A stretch of DNA of 20,162 nucleotides from a virus. Shown one piece after another: positions 1-6,434 of this stretch. The position numbers and the translations under genes were made by a program. Each line of letters opens with the position of its first letter. Position 1 is the stretch's first letter. The notes under the pieces are model-generated. The model saw only the letters and a list, made by a program, of their open reading frames with translations, was not told where the DNA came from and did no database searches. The stretch is taken from positions 1 through 20,162 of IMG/VR virus record IMGVR_UViG_3300025012_000320; one strand, given 5' to 3'.

Positions 1-96
1 CATGAGGATATCCCCATGAAACGCAGGGAGGCCATGCCCGGGTGCACCCTGTGTTTCGGCTGCCAGGCGCAGAAGGAAAGGTTGAAGCATGGTTGA
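1..96 (+). CDS. TraR/DksA-type C4 zinc-finger protein, C-terminal fragment
   Basis: The window opens inside this gene; 31 residues remain before TGA at 94-96. They read HEDIPMKRREAMPGCTLCFG and continue to CQAQKERLKHG. The I-P-x-x-R-x-E-A-x-P-G-C-x-x-C-x-x-C-Q pattern is the end of the zinc-finger helix typical of TraR/DksA family proteins, with the second Cys pair of the C4 site at residues 15 and 18 of the fragment and a further Cys at 21. The first Cys pair must lie upstream. Family members bind the RNA polymerase secondary channel and modulate transcription. Small TraR-like genes are common just upstream of the lysis and head genes in Mu-like phages, which fits here. The gene overlaps the next one by 8 bp, so the two are probably translationally coupled. 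The family call is confident from the signature; the regulatory role in this phage is inferred. Confidence 0.85.
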   Translation, partial: HEDIPMKRREAMPGCTLCFGCQAQKERLKHG

Positions 97-514
97 ACTG
101 TTCGGCGGAGTGGCCCTGCCCACGGTCATCGCGGTGGTGAACCTGCTCGGGCTGCCCGGGCTGGTGCTGATCATCTGGTCGGCGGACCAGCGGCGGTTCC
201 ACTCGATGCAGTTGCTGGCCCAGGAGGAGCGGGCCAGGGAGGCAAAGCGGCGGCAGGAGGAAATGACGGCGCTTAAGGAACAGTTTCTGGCCGCCATGGC
301 CGAGGCGGCCCGGCAGCATGCCGACGCGGTGCGGCTGTACGAAAACAATGTCGTCCTGACCAAAAGCTACGAGCGAACCACCAACGAGCTGATGAGCATC
401 ATCCAGCTGGCGACTCAGACCATGACCAGGCTGAGCGAGCAGGTCGTCAATAACATGTACTGTCCGGTCATCCGCAACGGGGAAAACAGATGGGCTTTGA
501 CACAGAGAGACTGA
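89..514 (+). CDS. Membrane-anchored coiled-coil protein (lysis/Mu gp25-region position)
   Basis: This 141-residue protein has one clear hydrophobic segment at about residues 9-30 (rich in V, I, L and G, ending in IIW), followed by a long charged helical stretch (about 36-115) rich in Glu, Arg, Gln and Ala that looks like a coiled coil. This is a single-pass membrane anchor with a long helical arm. In Mu-like phages the slot between the TraR-like gene and the small terminase holds lysis genes (holin, spanin) and the TM plus coiled-coil DUF2730 proteins, so an i-spanin-like or DUF2730-like role is possible. I cannot choose between them from sequence. The gene starts inside the TraR-like gene, and its 3' end overlaps the next gene by 25 bp. 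The start ATG at 89 follows AGGAAAGG at 75-81. Confidence 0.7.
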   Translation: MVELFGGVALPTVIAVVNLLGLPGLVLIIWSADQRRFHSMQLLAQEERAREAKRRQEEMTALKEQFLAAMAEAARQHADAVRLYENNVVLTKSYERTTNELMSIIQLATQTMTRLSEQVVNNMYCPVIRNGENRWALTQRD

Positions 515-741
515 AACACAAGGGCCGGCTGGCCGAGAAAGAGGCGGCCGCGTACCGGCTTGGCGTGATCCTGCGGGGGCAGATCACCACCCTGCGCGAT
601 CTCCTGGACCCGTTCTTGGCGCTCGATGAGCTGCCGGCCGAAGCGGCCGCGGTGCAGGCGGTGGAGCTGGCCGGGGTGCATGCCGAATACCTCGGGCTGC
701 TCGCCGAGATCAAGGCAATCAAGCGGGCGCTGGGAGACTGA
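490..741 (+). CDS. Small helical phage protein of unknown function
   Basis: This 83-residue protein starts MGFDTERLKHKGRLAEKEAA and is almost entirely charged or Ala/Leu-rich helix with no membrane segment or cysteine. It overlaps the 3' end of the preceding gene by 25 bp and ends at 741, where a repeat-filled gap begins. It sits in the Mu gp25/gp26 slot just before the small terminase, where Mu-like phages carry short, poorly characterised helical proteins. I do not recognise a named family. Coding is supported by strong GC third-position bias and tight packing with the gene before it. The ribosome site is weak (GGGGAA at 479-484). Confidence 0.65.
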   Translation: MGFDTERLKHKGRLAEKEAAAYRLGVILRGQITTLRDLLDPFLALDELPAEAAAVQAVELAGVHAEYLGLLAEIKAIKRALGD

Positions 742-810
742 TGGAACGGTTCGCGGTTCACGGTTCACGGTTCTTTTTTTCGTGCCGGCCTGGGGGCCGG
801 GGAGGCGGTC
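742..810 (+). repeat. Gap with GGTTCAC heptamer array and CCGGCC hairpin
   Basis: After the stop at 741 there is a 7-bp tandem array GGTTCGC-GGTTCAC-GGTTCAC-GGTTC at 748-773, a run of seven Ts (774-780), then CGTGCCGGCC at 781-790. CCGGCC (785-790) can pair with GGCCGG (795-800) around a TGGG loop. The 3' arm runs into the Shine-Dalgarno GGGGAGG (799-805) of the small terminase gene. The same heptamer in reverse complement, next to the same hairpin, recurs at 12384-12449. Confidence 0.85.
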
Positions 811-1419
811 ATGCCTGACGCCTATGGGTGGGACATCCGCGAGCAGGCCGAGGAACTGTACATCATCGACGGCCTGACCTATGAGCAGGTTGCGGAGCGG
901 ACCGGGGTGTCGCTTACCCAGCTCAAACGCTGGGGCACGGACTCCGAGCCCGGCTGGGCGGAGCGGCGGCGCGAATACCGCCAGGCCCAGACCACGGTCC
1001 GCCGCGGGGTGATGCTGGCCAAGGCCAAGGCGGTCAACTCCCTGCTGGAGGCCATGGACCCGCAGACCGCGTATGCGTTCTCCAGCCTGGTCAGCGCCGG
1101 CCGGGTGATCGAAGAAGAGTCCAGGCGGCAGCGCATCGAGGACCAGGGGCAGGCGGAGGCCGAGGTCCGGCAGATCAACACTGCCGAGGACGCCGTCGCC
1201 GCCCTGGGCGAGGCGGTGCAGCGCAAGGTGAATGTGCTCCTCTCCCAGCCGGGGGCGGTGTCGCTGGCCGGGATCAAGGAGATGCAGCAGGCCCTGGAAA
1301 TGATCGAGAAACTGAAGACCAAGTATGCACCGGTTGACGCCGGCCAGGACGGGCCGCGCGGGATTTCGGCGGAGGCCCTGCAGACCATCCGCCGCGACGT
1401 GCTGAGGATGTCGACATGA
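811..1419 (+). CDS. Terminase small subunit (HTH DNA-binding, DUF1804/DUF3486-like)
   Basis: This 202-residue protein has an N-terminal helix-turn-helix at about residues 11-45: an E-x-A-x-x-L-Y-I-x-x-G-L-T-Y-E-Q-V-A-E-R-T-G-V-S core, then a Leu-Lys-Arg-Trp recognition helix. The rest is long charged helix. This arrangement is typical of small terminase subunits of Mu-like phages, which bind phage DNA and load the large subunit for headful packaging. Position confirms the call, since the large terminase follows with a 4-bp ATGA overlap (1416-1419). ATG 811 has a strong GGGGAGG site at 799-805. Whether it belongs to DUF1804 or DUF3486 needs a profile search. Confidence 0.85.
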   Translation: MPDAYGWDIREQAEELYIIDGLTYEQVAERTGVSLTQLKRWGTDSEPGWAERRREYRQAQTTVRRGVMLAKAKAVNSLLEAMDPQTAYAFSSLVSAGRVIEEESRRQRIEDQGQAEAEVRQINTAEDAVAALGEAVQRKVNVLLSQPGAVSLAGIKEMQQALEMIEKLKTKYAPVDAGQDGPRGISAEALQTIRRDVLRMST

Positions 1420-2828
1420 AGAAGTTTTACGGCAAGGCCAAGATCGTCCCGGTCAACCCGGGCGGGCTCTTTTTGCCGTACCAGGAGGCGTGGATCAAGG
1501 ACCGCGGCAGGCTGAAACTGATGGAAAAGGCGCGGCAGATCGGCATCTCCTGGTCAACGGCCTATGCCGCGGTGGAGCGGACCGCCGAGGACGGCGCCAA
1601 GTGGGATCAGTGGATCTCCAGCCGCGACGATCTGCAGGCCCGGCTGGTGATCGAGGATTGCAAGATGTTTGCCCAGGTGCTGCAGATTGCCGCCGAGGAC
1701 CTGGGGGAACGGGTGATCGACGAGGAGCGCAAGATTTCGGCCTACGTGCTGCACATGGTCAACGGCCGGCGCATCCATTCGATGAGCAGCAACCCGGACG
1801 CCCAGGCGGGCAAGCGCGGCGGCCGTATCCTGGACGAGTTCGCCCTGCATCCGGACCCACGCAAATTGTGGTCCATCGCCTACCCGGGCATTACCTGGGG
1901 CGGCTCCATGGAGGTGATCTCCACCCACCGCGGCAGCGCGAATTTTTTCAACCTGCTGGTGCGCGAGATCCGCGAGCACGGCAACCCGAAGGGGATCAGC
2001 CTGCACCGGGTGACCCTGGACGATGCCCTGCTCCAGGGGTTCCTCTGGAAGCTGCAGCAGTCGCTGCCGGCCGGCCACGAGGTGCAGGAGATGGACGAAG
2101 CCCAGTACTTCGACTTCATCCGGAGCGGCTGCGCCGACGAAGAATCGTTTCGCCAGGAGTACATGTGCGAGCCGGCGGACGATGCTTCCGCATTTTTGGA
2201 ATATGACCTGATTGCGCACAGCGAGTACGGCCAGGCCGATCAGTGGGAGTGGGACGGCCTGAGCGCGACCAGGCCCAAGGGGCGGCTCTACGGCGGTCTG
2301 GACATCGGCCGCAAAAAGGACTTGACCGTGCTGTGGGTGGTGGAGGAAGTGGGCAGCGTCCTGGAGACCAGGCTGATCATCGAGCTGCATAAAATGAGCA
2401 AGCCCGCCCAGGAAGCGATTCTCTGGCCGATCATGGGCCAGCTTGACCGGACCTGCATCGACTACACGGGCCTGGGCATCGGCTGGGGCGACGACGCCCA
2501 GCACAAGTTCGGCGAGTACCGGGTCGAGCTGGTGACCTTTACGCCCCGGGTCAAAGAGGAGCTGGCCTATCCGGTGCGGGGGCTGATGGAGGACAGGCGG
2601 CTGCGCATCCCCTACCGGCCGGAGATCCGTGCCGACCTGCGGGCGGTGACCAAAGAGACCACGGCGGCCGGCAATATCAGGTTTACGGCCGAGCGCAGCG
2701 AAAACGGCCATGCGGACCGCTTCTGGGCGCTGGCCTTAGCGGCACATGCCGGTTCGACACCGGGCGGCGACACGGCGATCCTCTCGGGGCTGCCGCGGGA
2801 ATCAGCAACCTTGACCAGGGGGTATTGA
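1416..2828 (+). CDS. Terminase large subunit (Mu gp28-like ATPase/nuclease)
   Basis: This is the 470-residue packaging motor. The ATPase domain is in the N-terminal half: a Walker A-like EKARQIGIS at 37-45, Walker B RILDE at 137-141 with the catalytic Glu at 141, and the coupling motif STHRG at 169-173. The nuclease domain follows, with acidic residues in the expected places: GLDIGRKKD at 294-302 (Asp296), CIDYTGLG at 347-354 (Asp349) and GHADRFWALALA at 431-442 (Asp434). It would cut concatemeric or integrated phage DNA and drive it into the prohead through the portal. The ATG overlaps the stop of the small subunit, suggesting translational coupling. The length is a little short against many large terminases, but both domains are present. 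Confidence 0.93.
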   Translation: MKKFYGKAKIVPVNPGGLFLPYQEAWIKDRGRLKLMEKARQIGISWSTAYAAVERTAEDGAKWDQWISSRDDLQARLVIEDCKMFAQVLQIAAEDLGERVIDEERKISAYVLHMVNGRRIHSMSSNPDAQAGKRGGRILDEFALHPDPRKLWSIAYPGITWGGSMEVISTHRGSANFFNLLVREIREHGNPKGISLHRVTLDDALLQGFLWKLQQSLPAGHEVQEMDEAQYFDFIRSGCADEESFRQEYMCEPADDASAFLEYDLIAHSEYGQADQWEWDGLSATRPKGRLYGGLDIGRKKDLTVLWVVEEVGSVLETRLIIELHKMSKPAQEAILWPIMGQLDRTCIDYTGLGIGWGDDAQHKFGEYRVELVTFTPRVKEELAYPVRGLMEDRRLRIPYRPEIRADLRAVTKETTAAGNIRFTAERSENGHADRFWALALAAHAGSTPGGDTAILSGLPRESATLTRGY

Positions 2829-2829
2829 C

Positions 2830-4350
2830 ATGGCGGACGGCATCTGGGTGAGCCCTGACAGGTTCGTCTCCTTCGCCGAGGTCAAGCCGGCCGAGTTGAC
2901 CCGGGAGATTGCCAGTCGGTCCACGGCCTGGGACTTCTCCCAGGTGGTCGGCCTGCTGCCCGACCCTGACCCGGTGCTGCGCAAGCGCGGGGACGGGGTG
3001 CAGATTCTGGAGGAACTGCTGGGCGACGCGCACCTGACCAGCGTGGTCCAGACCCGCAAGCTCGGCACCCTCAAGCGCGAATTCAAGTGGGAGCCGGGCA
3101 CGGTGGACGGCCAGGCGCCGGCGGCGGCAGAGGCCCTGTGCGCGCAATTGGTCGAGGACCTGGAGCGGGTCGATCTCTACAGCCTGATCTCTGGCATCCT
3201 GGACGCCCCGCTCTACGGCCTGGCGCCGGTGGAGCTGATGTGGGAGCCGGGCGATCACCTGCGGCTCGCTGATCTGCGCTGCCTGCCGGCGCGCTGGTTC
3301 GGCGCCGACCAGGACAATGCGTTCCGGTTCAGGAGCATTGATCAGCCGGACGAGGGCGAAGAGATACCGTTCGGCAAGGTGGTCTTTGCCCGGCACTTCC
3401 CAACCTATGACAACCCCTACGGCCTGCGGCTGCTGTCGCGTTGCTTCTGGCCGGTGATGTTCAAGAAGGGGTCCATCAAGTTCTGGGTGACCTTCACCGA
3501 GAAGTACGGCATGCCCTTCCTCCTGGGCCGGTACGCCCGGGGCTCGTCCCTGGAGGATCAGCAGAACATGCTTGCCAGCCTGGTCAAGATGGTCCGGGAC
3601 GCGGTGGCGGTGGTGCCCGAGGGCAGCACCGTGGAGATGCTCGGCGGCACCGGCAAAACCGGCGGCAGCTATCTGGCCTTCGAGCGCCTGAAAGATGCCA
3701 TGGACGCCGAGATCTCCAAGGCGATCATGGGCCAGACCCTGACCGCCGAGATCGGCGACAAGGGCAGCTACGCCGCCAGCAAAACGCACGAGAACGTGTT
3801 GGGCCTGTACCAGGACGCGGACCGGCAGCTGGTCAAGACGGCCATGGAAGAAATCGCCTGGGTCTACGGCGAGGTCAACGCCCCGGGCGTGCCGCCGCCG
3901 ACCTTCACCTGGTTCGAGACCGAGGACCCGCAGCAGGCGTTTGCCGATCGGGACAAGGCCCTGACCGAGGGCGGCCGGGTCCGGCTGAAGAAGGAGTATT
4001 ACATCCGCCGCTACGGGTTCGGCGAGGATGAGATCGAGGTCGTTGACCAGGGTGGGGTGCCGGGCCAGCCTGGCAAGGCCGGCGGCGAGTTCAGCGAGGG
4101 CGATCAGTCCTACCCGCCGGACCTGATTGCCGACCGGCTCGATGCGGACGGGCAGCCGGCCGTTGACGAATGGATCGATCAGGCGCGGGTCATGCTGGCG
4201 CAGGCCTCCAGCCTTGAAGAATTTCGGGCCATGGTCCTCGCCGCCTGTCAGGATCTGCCCATCGATGCCCTGGGCCGGCTCATGGCCGGCGCGATGCAGG
4301 CGGCGCATGCTGCCGGGATCTTTGACATCGAGGAGGGGTCGGATGAATAG
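2830..4350 (+). CDS. Portal protein (DUF935, Mu gp29-like)
   Basis: This 506-residue protein matches the DUF935 portal family of Mu-like phages by its pattern of segments: an early D-P-D-P-V-L-R-x-x-G stretch, L-x-D-A-H-L-x-S-V-V-Q-T-R-K near residues 65-80, and the Y-x-L-I-S-G-I-L-D-A-P-L-Y-G-x-A-P-x-E-L-M-W helix region near 117-138. A dodecamer of such proteins forms the DNA entry channel at one capsid vertex and contacts terminase, then the connector. Its order after the terminase and before the F-like protein is that of Mu. The start at 2830 lies one base after the terminase stop, with AGGGGG upstream at 2817-2822. The last 8 bases overlap the next gene. Confidence 0.92.
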   Translation: MADGIWVSPDRFVSFAEVKPAELTREIASRSTAWDFSQVVGLLPDPDPVLRKRGDGVQILEELLGDAHLTSVVQTRKLGTLKREFKWEPGTVDGQAPAAAEALCAQLVEDLERVDLYSLISGILDAPLYGLAPVELMWEPGDHLRLADLRCLPARWFGADQDNAFRFRSIDQPDEGEEIPFGKVVFARHFPTYDNPYGLRLLSRCFWPVMFKKGSIKFWVTFTEKYGMPFLLGRYARGSSLEDQQNMLASLVKMVRDAVAVVPEGSTVEMLGGTGKTGGSYLAFERLKDAMDAEISKAIMGQTLTAEIGDKGSYAASKTHENVLGLYQDADRQLVKTAMEEIAWVYGEVNAPGVPPPTFTWFETEDPQQAFADRDKALTEGGRVRLKKEYYIRRYGFGEDEIEVVDQGGVPGQPGKAGGEFSEGDQSYPPDLIADRLDADGQPAVDEWIDQARVMLAQASSLEEFRAMVLAACQDLPIDALGRLMAGAMQAAHAAGIFDIEEGSDE

Positions 4351-5605
4351 CCCCTCGGCCATGACCGGCGTGCTCAAGCGGCCCTTTGCCGAACAGGTGG
4401 CGTATTTCCGGGGCAAGCTCGGCAGCCTGGTGCCCACGGCCCGCTGGGATGACATCGAGAAAAGCGCCCACGATATCGGCTATATGGTTGCCGGCGCGGC
4501 CAAGATGGACCTGTTGACGGACTTTGCCGCCGCCACCGACCGGGCCATAGCCGAAGGGACAAGCCTTGAGGCCTTCCGCAAGGACTTCATGGCCATCCTA
4601 GGTCGGCACGGATGGTCAGGCTTCACCGGCGACGAGTCCCCGGCCAGGCGGGCCTGGCGGACCAGAATGATCTACACCACCAACTGCACCACCAGCTACA
4701 ACGCCGGCCGTAACGCCCAGTTGGACGCTGCCGGGTTTCCCCTGCTGGTCTACCGGCACAACGATGCGGTGGACAATCCCCGGCCCCAGCACCTGGCGTG
4801 GAATGGGTTGACCCTGCCCAAGGATCATCCGTTCTGGCAGACGCACAAGCCGCAGAACGGTTGGGGCTGCCGGTGCTACATCCTCGGCGCGCGCAGCGAT
4901 AGGGGCGCGCGGCGGCTGGGCGGCGGCCCGGACAAGCAATTGCCGGAAGACTGGGACGCGATCGACCCCAAGACCGGCGAGCAGGTGGGGATCGGCAAGG
5001 GCTGGGGCTACTCGCCCGGGGAGAGCATCAAAAAGGAGATCAGCAAGCTGGCGGAGAAGACGTTGCAGTGGGACTACACCCTGGCCAAGGCCTACATGCA
5101 GGGCGTGCCGGAACGCCAGCGCGACGCCCTGGCCAAGGCATACCGGGGACTGCCCTCGGTGGCCGACGATGTCCGGCGCTACGCGCAGCGGATCGTCGAG
5201 GGGCGGACGCATCTTGACATCCCGCCCTACCGGACCATGGGCCTGCTTACCTCGGCGGATGCGGCGACGGTCGGCGGACTCAAAGGCCTTGAGGTTGCCG
5301 GATTCGATTACGCCGTGGACCAGAGCGCGATCAACAAGGTCCACAAGGACCACGGCGATCCGGAGAGCGAGGCCCCAAGGGGGCAAATTGCCATCACCGC
5401 CAGCGATTACGCCGACCTGCCGGAGCTACTGAACTCGCCGGACCAAATCAGTGACGTGGGCTCGACATGGAAGAGCAAGCAGCCGGTGATCAAGATTTCG
5501 AAGTATTTCGGAGGCGAGGAGCTGGTTACGGTCTGGGAGGTTCGGACCGGCCGCAAGAGCCTGGTCCTGCAATCAATGTGGAGGTTGGCTCATCGCGCCC
5601 TATAG
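4343..5605 (+). CDS. Mu F-like minor head protein with C-terminal PBECR-type nuclease domain; 3' end probably frameshifted
   Basis: ATG 4343 is chosen because it follows a strong GAGGAGGGG and overlaps the portal stop; the frame stays open further upstream inside the portal gene. The 420 residues contain the Mu F-like core, with YTTNCTTSYNAGRNAQ at 111-126 and the metal-binding-like end HLAWNGLTLPKDHPFW (150-165) plus GWGCRCY (173-179). It probably binds near the portal during head assembly. Residues 325-411 resemble the phage Barnase-EndoU-ColicinE5/D-RelE-like (PBECR) nuclease domains often fused to these proteins: HKDHGD at 334-339, RGQIAIT at 346-352, then a V-x-E-V-R-T-G-R-K-S-L core at 397-407 before SMW. 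An RNase activity delivered with the virion is a family inference. The stop at 5605 may be premature: the +1 frame stays open to a stop at 5690, just 2 bp before the next ATG. Confidence 0.85.
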   Translation: MNSPSAMTGVLKRPFAEQVAYFRGKLGSLVPTARWDDIEKSAHDIGYMVAGAAKMDLLTDFAAATDRAIAEGTSLEAFRKDFMAILGRHGWSGFTGDESPARRAWRTRMIYTTNCTTSYNAGRNAQLDAAGFPLLVYRHNDAVDNPRPQHLAWNGLTLPKDHPFWQTHKPQNGWGCRCYILGARSDRGARRLGGGPDKQLPEDWDAIDPKTGEQVGIGKGWGYSPGESIKKEISKLAEKTLQWDYTLAKAYMQGVPERQRDALAKAYRGLPSVADDVRRYAQRIVEGRTHLDIPPYRTMGLLTSADAATVGGLKGLEVAGFDYAVDQSAINKVHKDHGDPESEAPRGQIAITASDYADLPELLNSPDQISDVGSTWKSKQPVIKISKYFGGEELVTVWEVRTGRKSLVLQSMWRLAHRAL

Positions 5606-5692
5606 CCCATCTTCCCACGCCCGTGACGTTTCGGGGTATGAGCCCGACGGTGGATGTGCCATAGGGGCGGAGAGCCTGTACAAAGTATAGCC

Positions 5693-6232
5693 ATGATCAC
5701 CATAAAAATCAATGACCGCGAAGTGACCGAGGCCCTGGGCAAGCTGGCGGGGCGCTGCTCTGACCTGCGGCCGGCCATGGACGATATCGGCGAGTACATG
5801 GTCGAGTCCACGAAAAAGCGGTTCGCTACCTCCACGGCGCCGGACGGGACGAAATGGGCGCCCAACAAGGAGACGACGCTGCGCGAGTACTTCCGCCGCA
5901 AGGGTGGCGGCACGGTCCTGCGCAAGGGCGAAAAGGGGCCGGTGCCCGGCGGGCAGATCCTGGGCAGCAAGAAGGTGATGATCGGCGAGTCGAAGCGGCT
6001 CGGGACCGAGATCGCGCCGAAGGCGGAGCAGCGGCGGGTGGAGATCACCTCCAGCCTGATTTACTCAGCTGTCCAGCAGTTCGGGGCCGCGAGAGGGTCA
6101 TTCGGCCGCACCAAGAGGGGCGCGCCCATCCCCTGGGGGAACATCCCGGCCCGGCCATTTATGGGCCTCTCGGACGAGGATAAGGCGGCGGTGCTCGACA
6201 TCATCCAGGAGCATCTGGAGCTGGCGGATTGA
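5693..6232 (+). CDS. Virion morphogenesis protein (Mu gpG-like)
   Basis: This 179-residue protein begins MITIKINDREVTEALGKLAG, the usual start of phage virion morphogenesis (Phage_tail_S/gpG) proteins, followed by D-L-R-P-A-M-x-x-I-G-E-Y-M. Further features are a P-D-G-T-K-W-A-P segment near residue 50 and a closing P-A-R-P-F-M-G-L-S-D-E-D typical of the family. Family members act in joining or completing heads and tails. ATG 5693 is preferred over an in-frame ATG at 5654 because the conserved N-terminus starts there. Its own Shine-Dalgarno is poor (GGCGGAG 15-21 bases upstream), which would make sense if it is normally coupled to upstream translation ending at 5690. A repeat-containing gap of about 200 bp follows. 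Confidence 0.88.
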   Translation: MITIKINDREVTEALGKLAGRCSDLRPAMDDIGEYMVESTKKRFATSTAPDGTKWAPNKETTLREYFRRKGGGTVLRKGEKGPVPGGQILGSKKVMIGESKRLGTEIAPKAEQRRVEITSSLIYSAVQQFGAARGSFGRTKRGAPIPWGNIPARPFMGLSDEDKAAVLDIIQEHLELAD

Positions 6233-6434
6233 AGGGCGGCCCTCACCCCTTCCCTCTCCAGAGGGGAGAGGGGGAGAAGAGAAAAGGCCAAAACAGGCCC
6301 TAATTTGCAAAAACAGGGTCAGGGGATACCAACGTACCGGCGAGATGCCAATCGTCGAATACAGAGGATTTTAAAAATAGTTTCACAACGGTTCTGTTGA
6401 TCGTCACTGACGACCTGAAAGCGAGAGGAAGGAA
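6233..6434. other. 202-bp gap: GC-rich palindrome then AT-richer leader
   Basis: This is one of the largest gaps in the operon. It begins with a GC-rich palindromic repeat (6240-6276, listed separately). From about 6301 the DNA becomes visibly AT-richer than its neighbours and contains TTGCAAAAACAGGGTCAGG (6304-6322), which resembles dispersed REP-type sequences, and a perfect 13-base palindrome TCGTCACTGACGA at 6401-6413. The last bases hold the AGGAAGGA ribosome site for the protease gene. I see no convincing coding frame. A promoter or protein-binding site is possible but not demonstrated. Confidence 0.5.
6240..6276 (+). repeat. GC-rich palindromic repeat, copy 1
   Basis: CCCTCACCCC (6240-6249) is followed by a hairpin of CCCTCTCC (6252-6259) with GGAGAGGG (6265-6272) around an AGAGG loop. 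This looks like the short CCCTCTCCC/GGGAGAGGG palindromes scattered between genes in many proteobacterial chromosomes. An inverted copy lies at 11568-11606. No T-run follows, so it is not a classical terminator. Confidence 0.8.

Noticed and set aside
748-773. CRISPR array
   Set aside because: Units are 7 bp with no spacers; the same is true of the other short arrays at 11540 and 12353-12449.
774-800. T-run plus CCGGCC hairpin as a terminator
   Set aside because: The T-run is 5' of the hairpin on the + strand, and on the - strand it becomes an A-run, so neither orientation works.
1554-2711. 385-codon - strand frame over the large terminase
   Set aside because: Shadow of a confidently identified gene; composition is His/Gly/Pro/Arg-rich noise.
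2683-4455. 590-codon open frame on the - strand over the portal gene
   Set aside because: It mirrors the GC-rich third positions of the portal frame, has no ribosome site or recognisable domain, and opposes an operon with clear family matches.
6240-6276. Hairpin as a transcription terminator
   Set aside because: Strong stem but no T-run on either strand after it; it matches a dispersed palindrome copied at 11568-11606.
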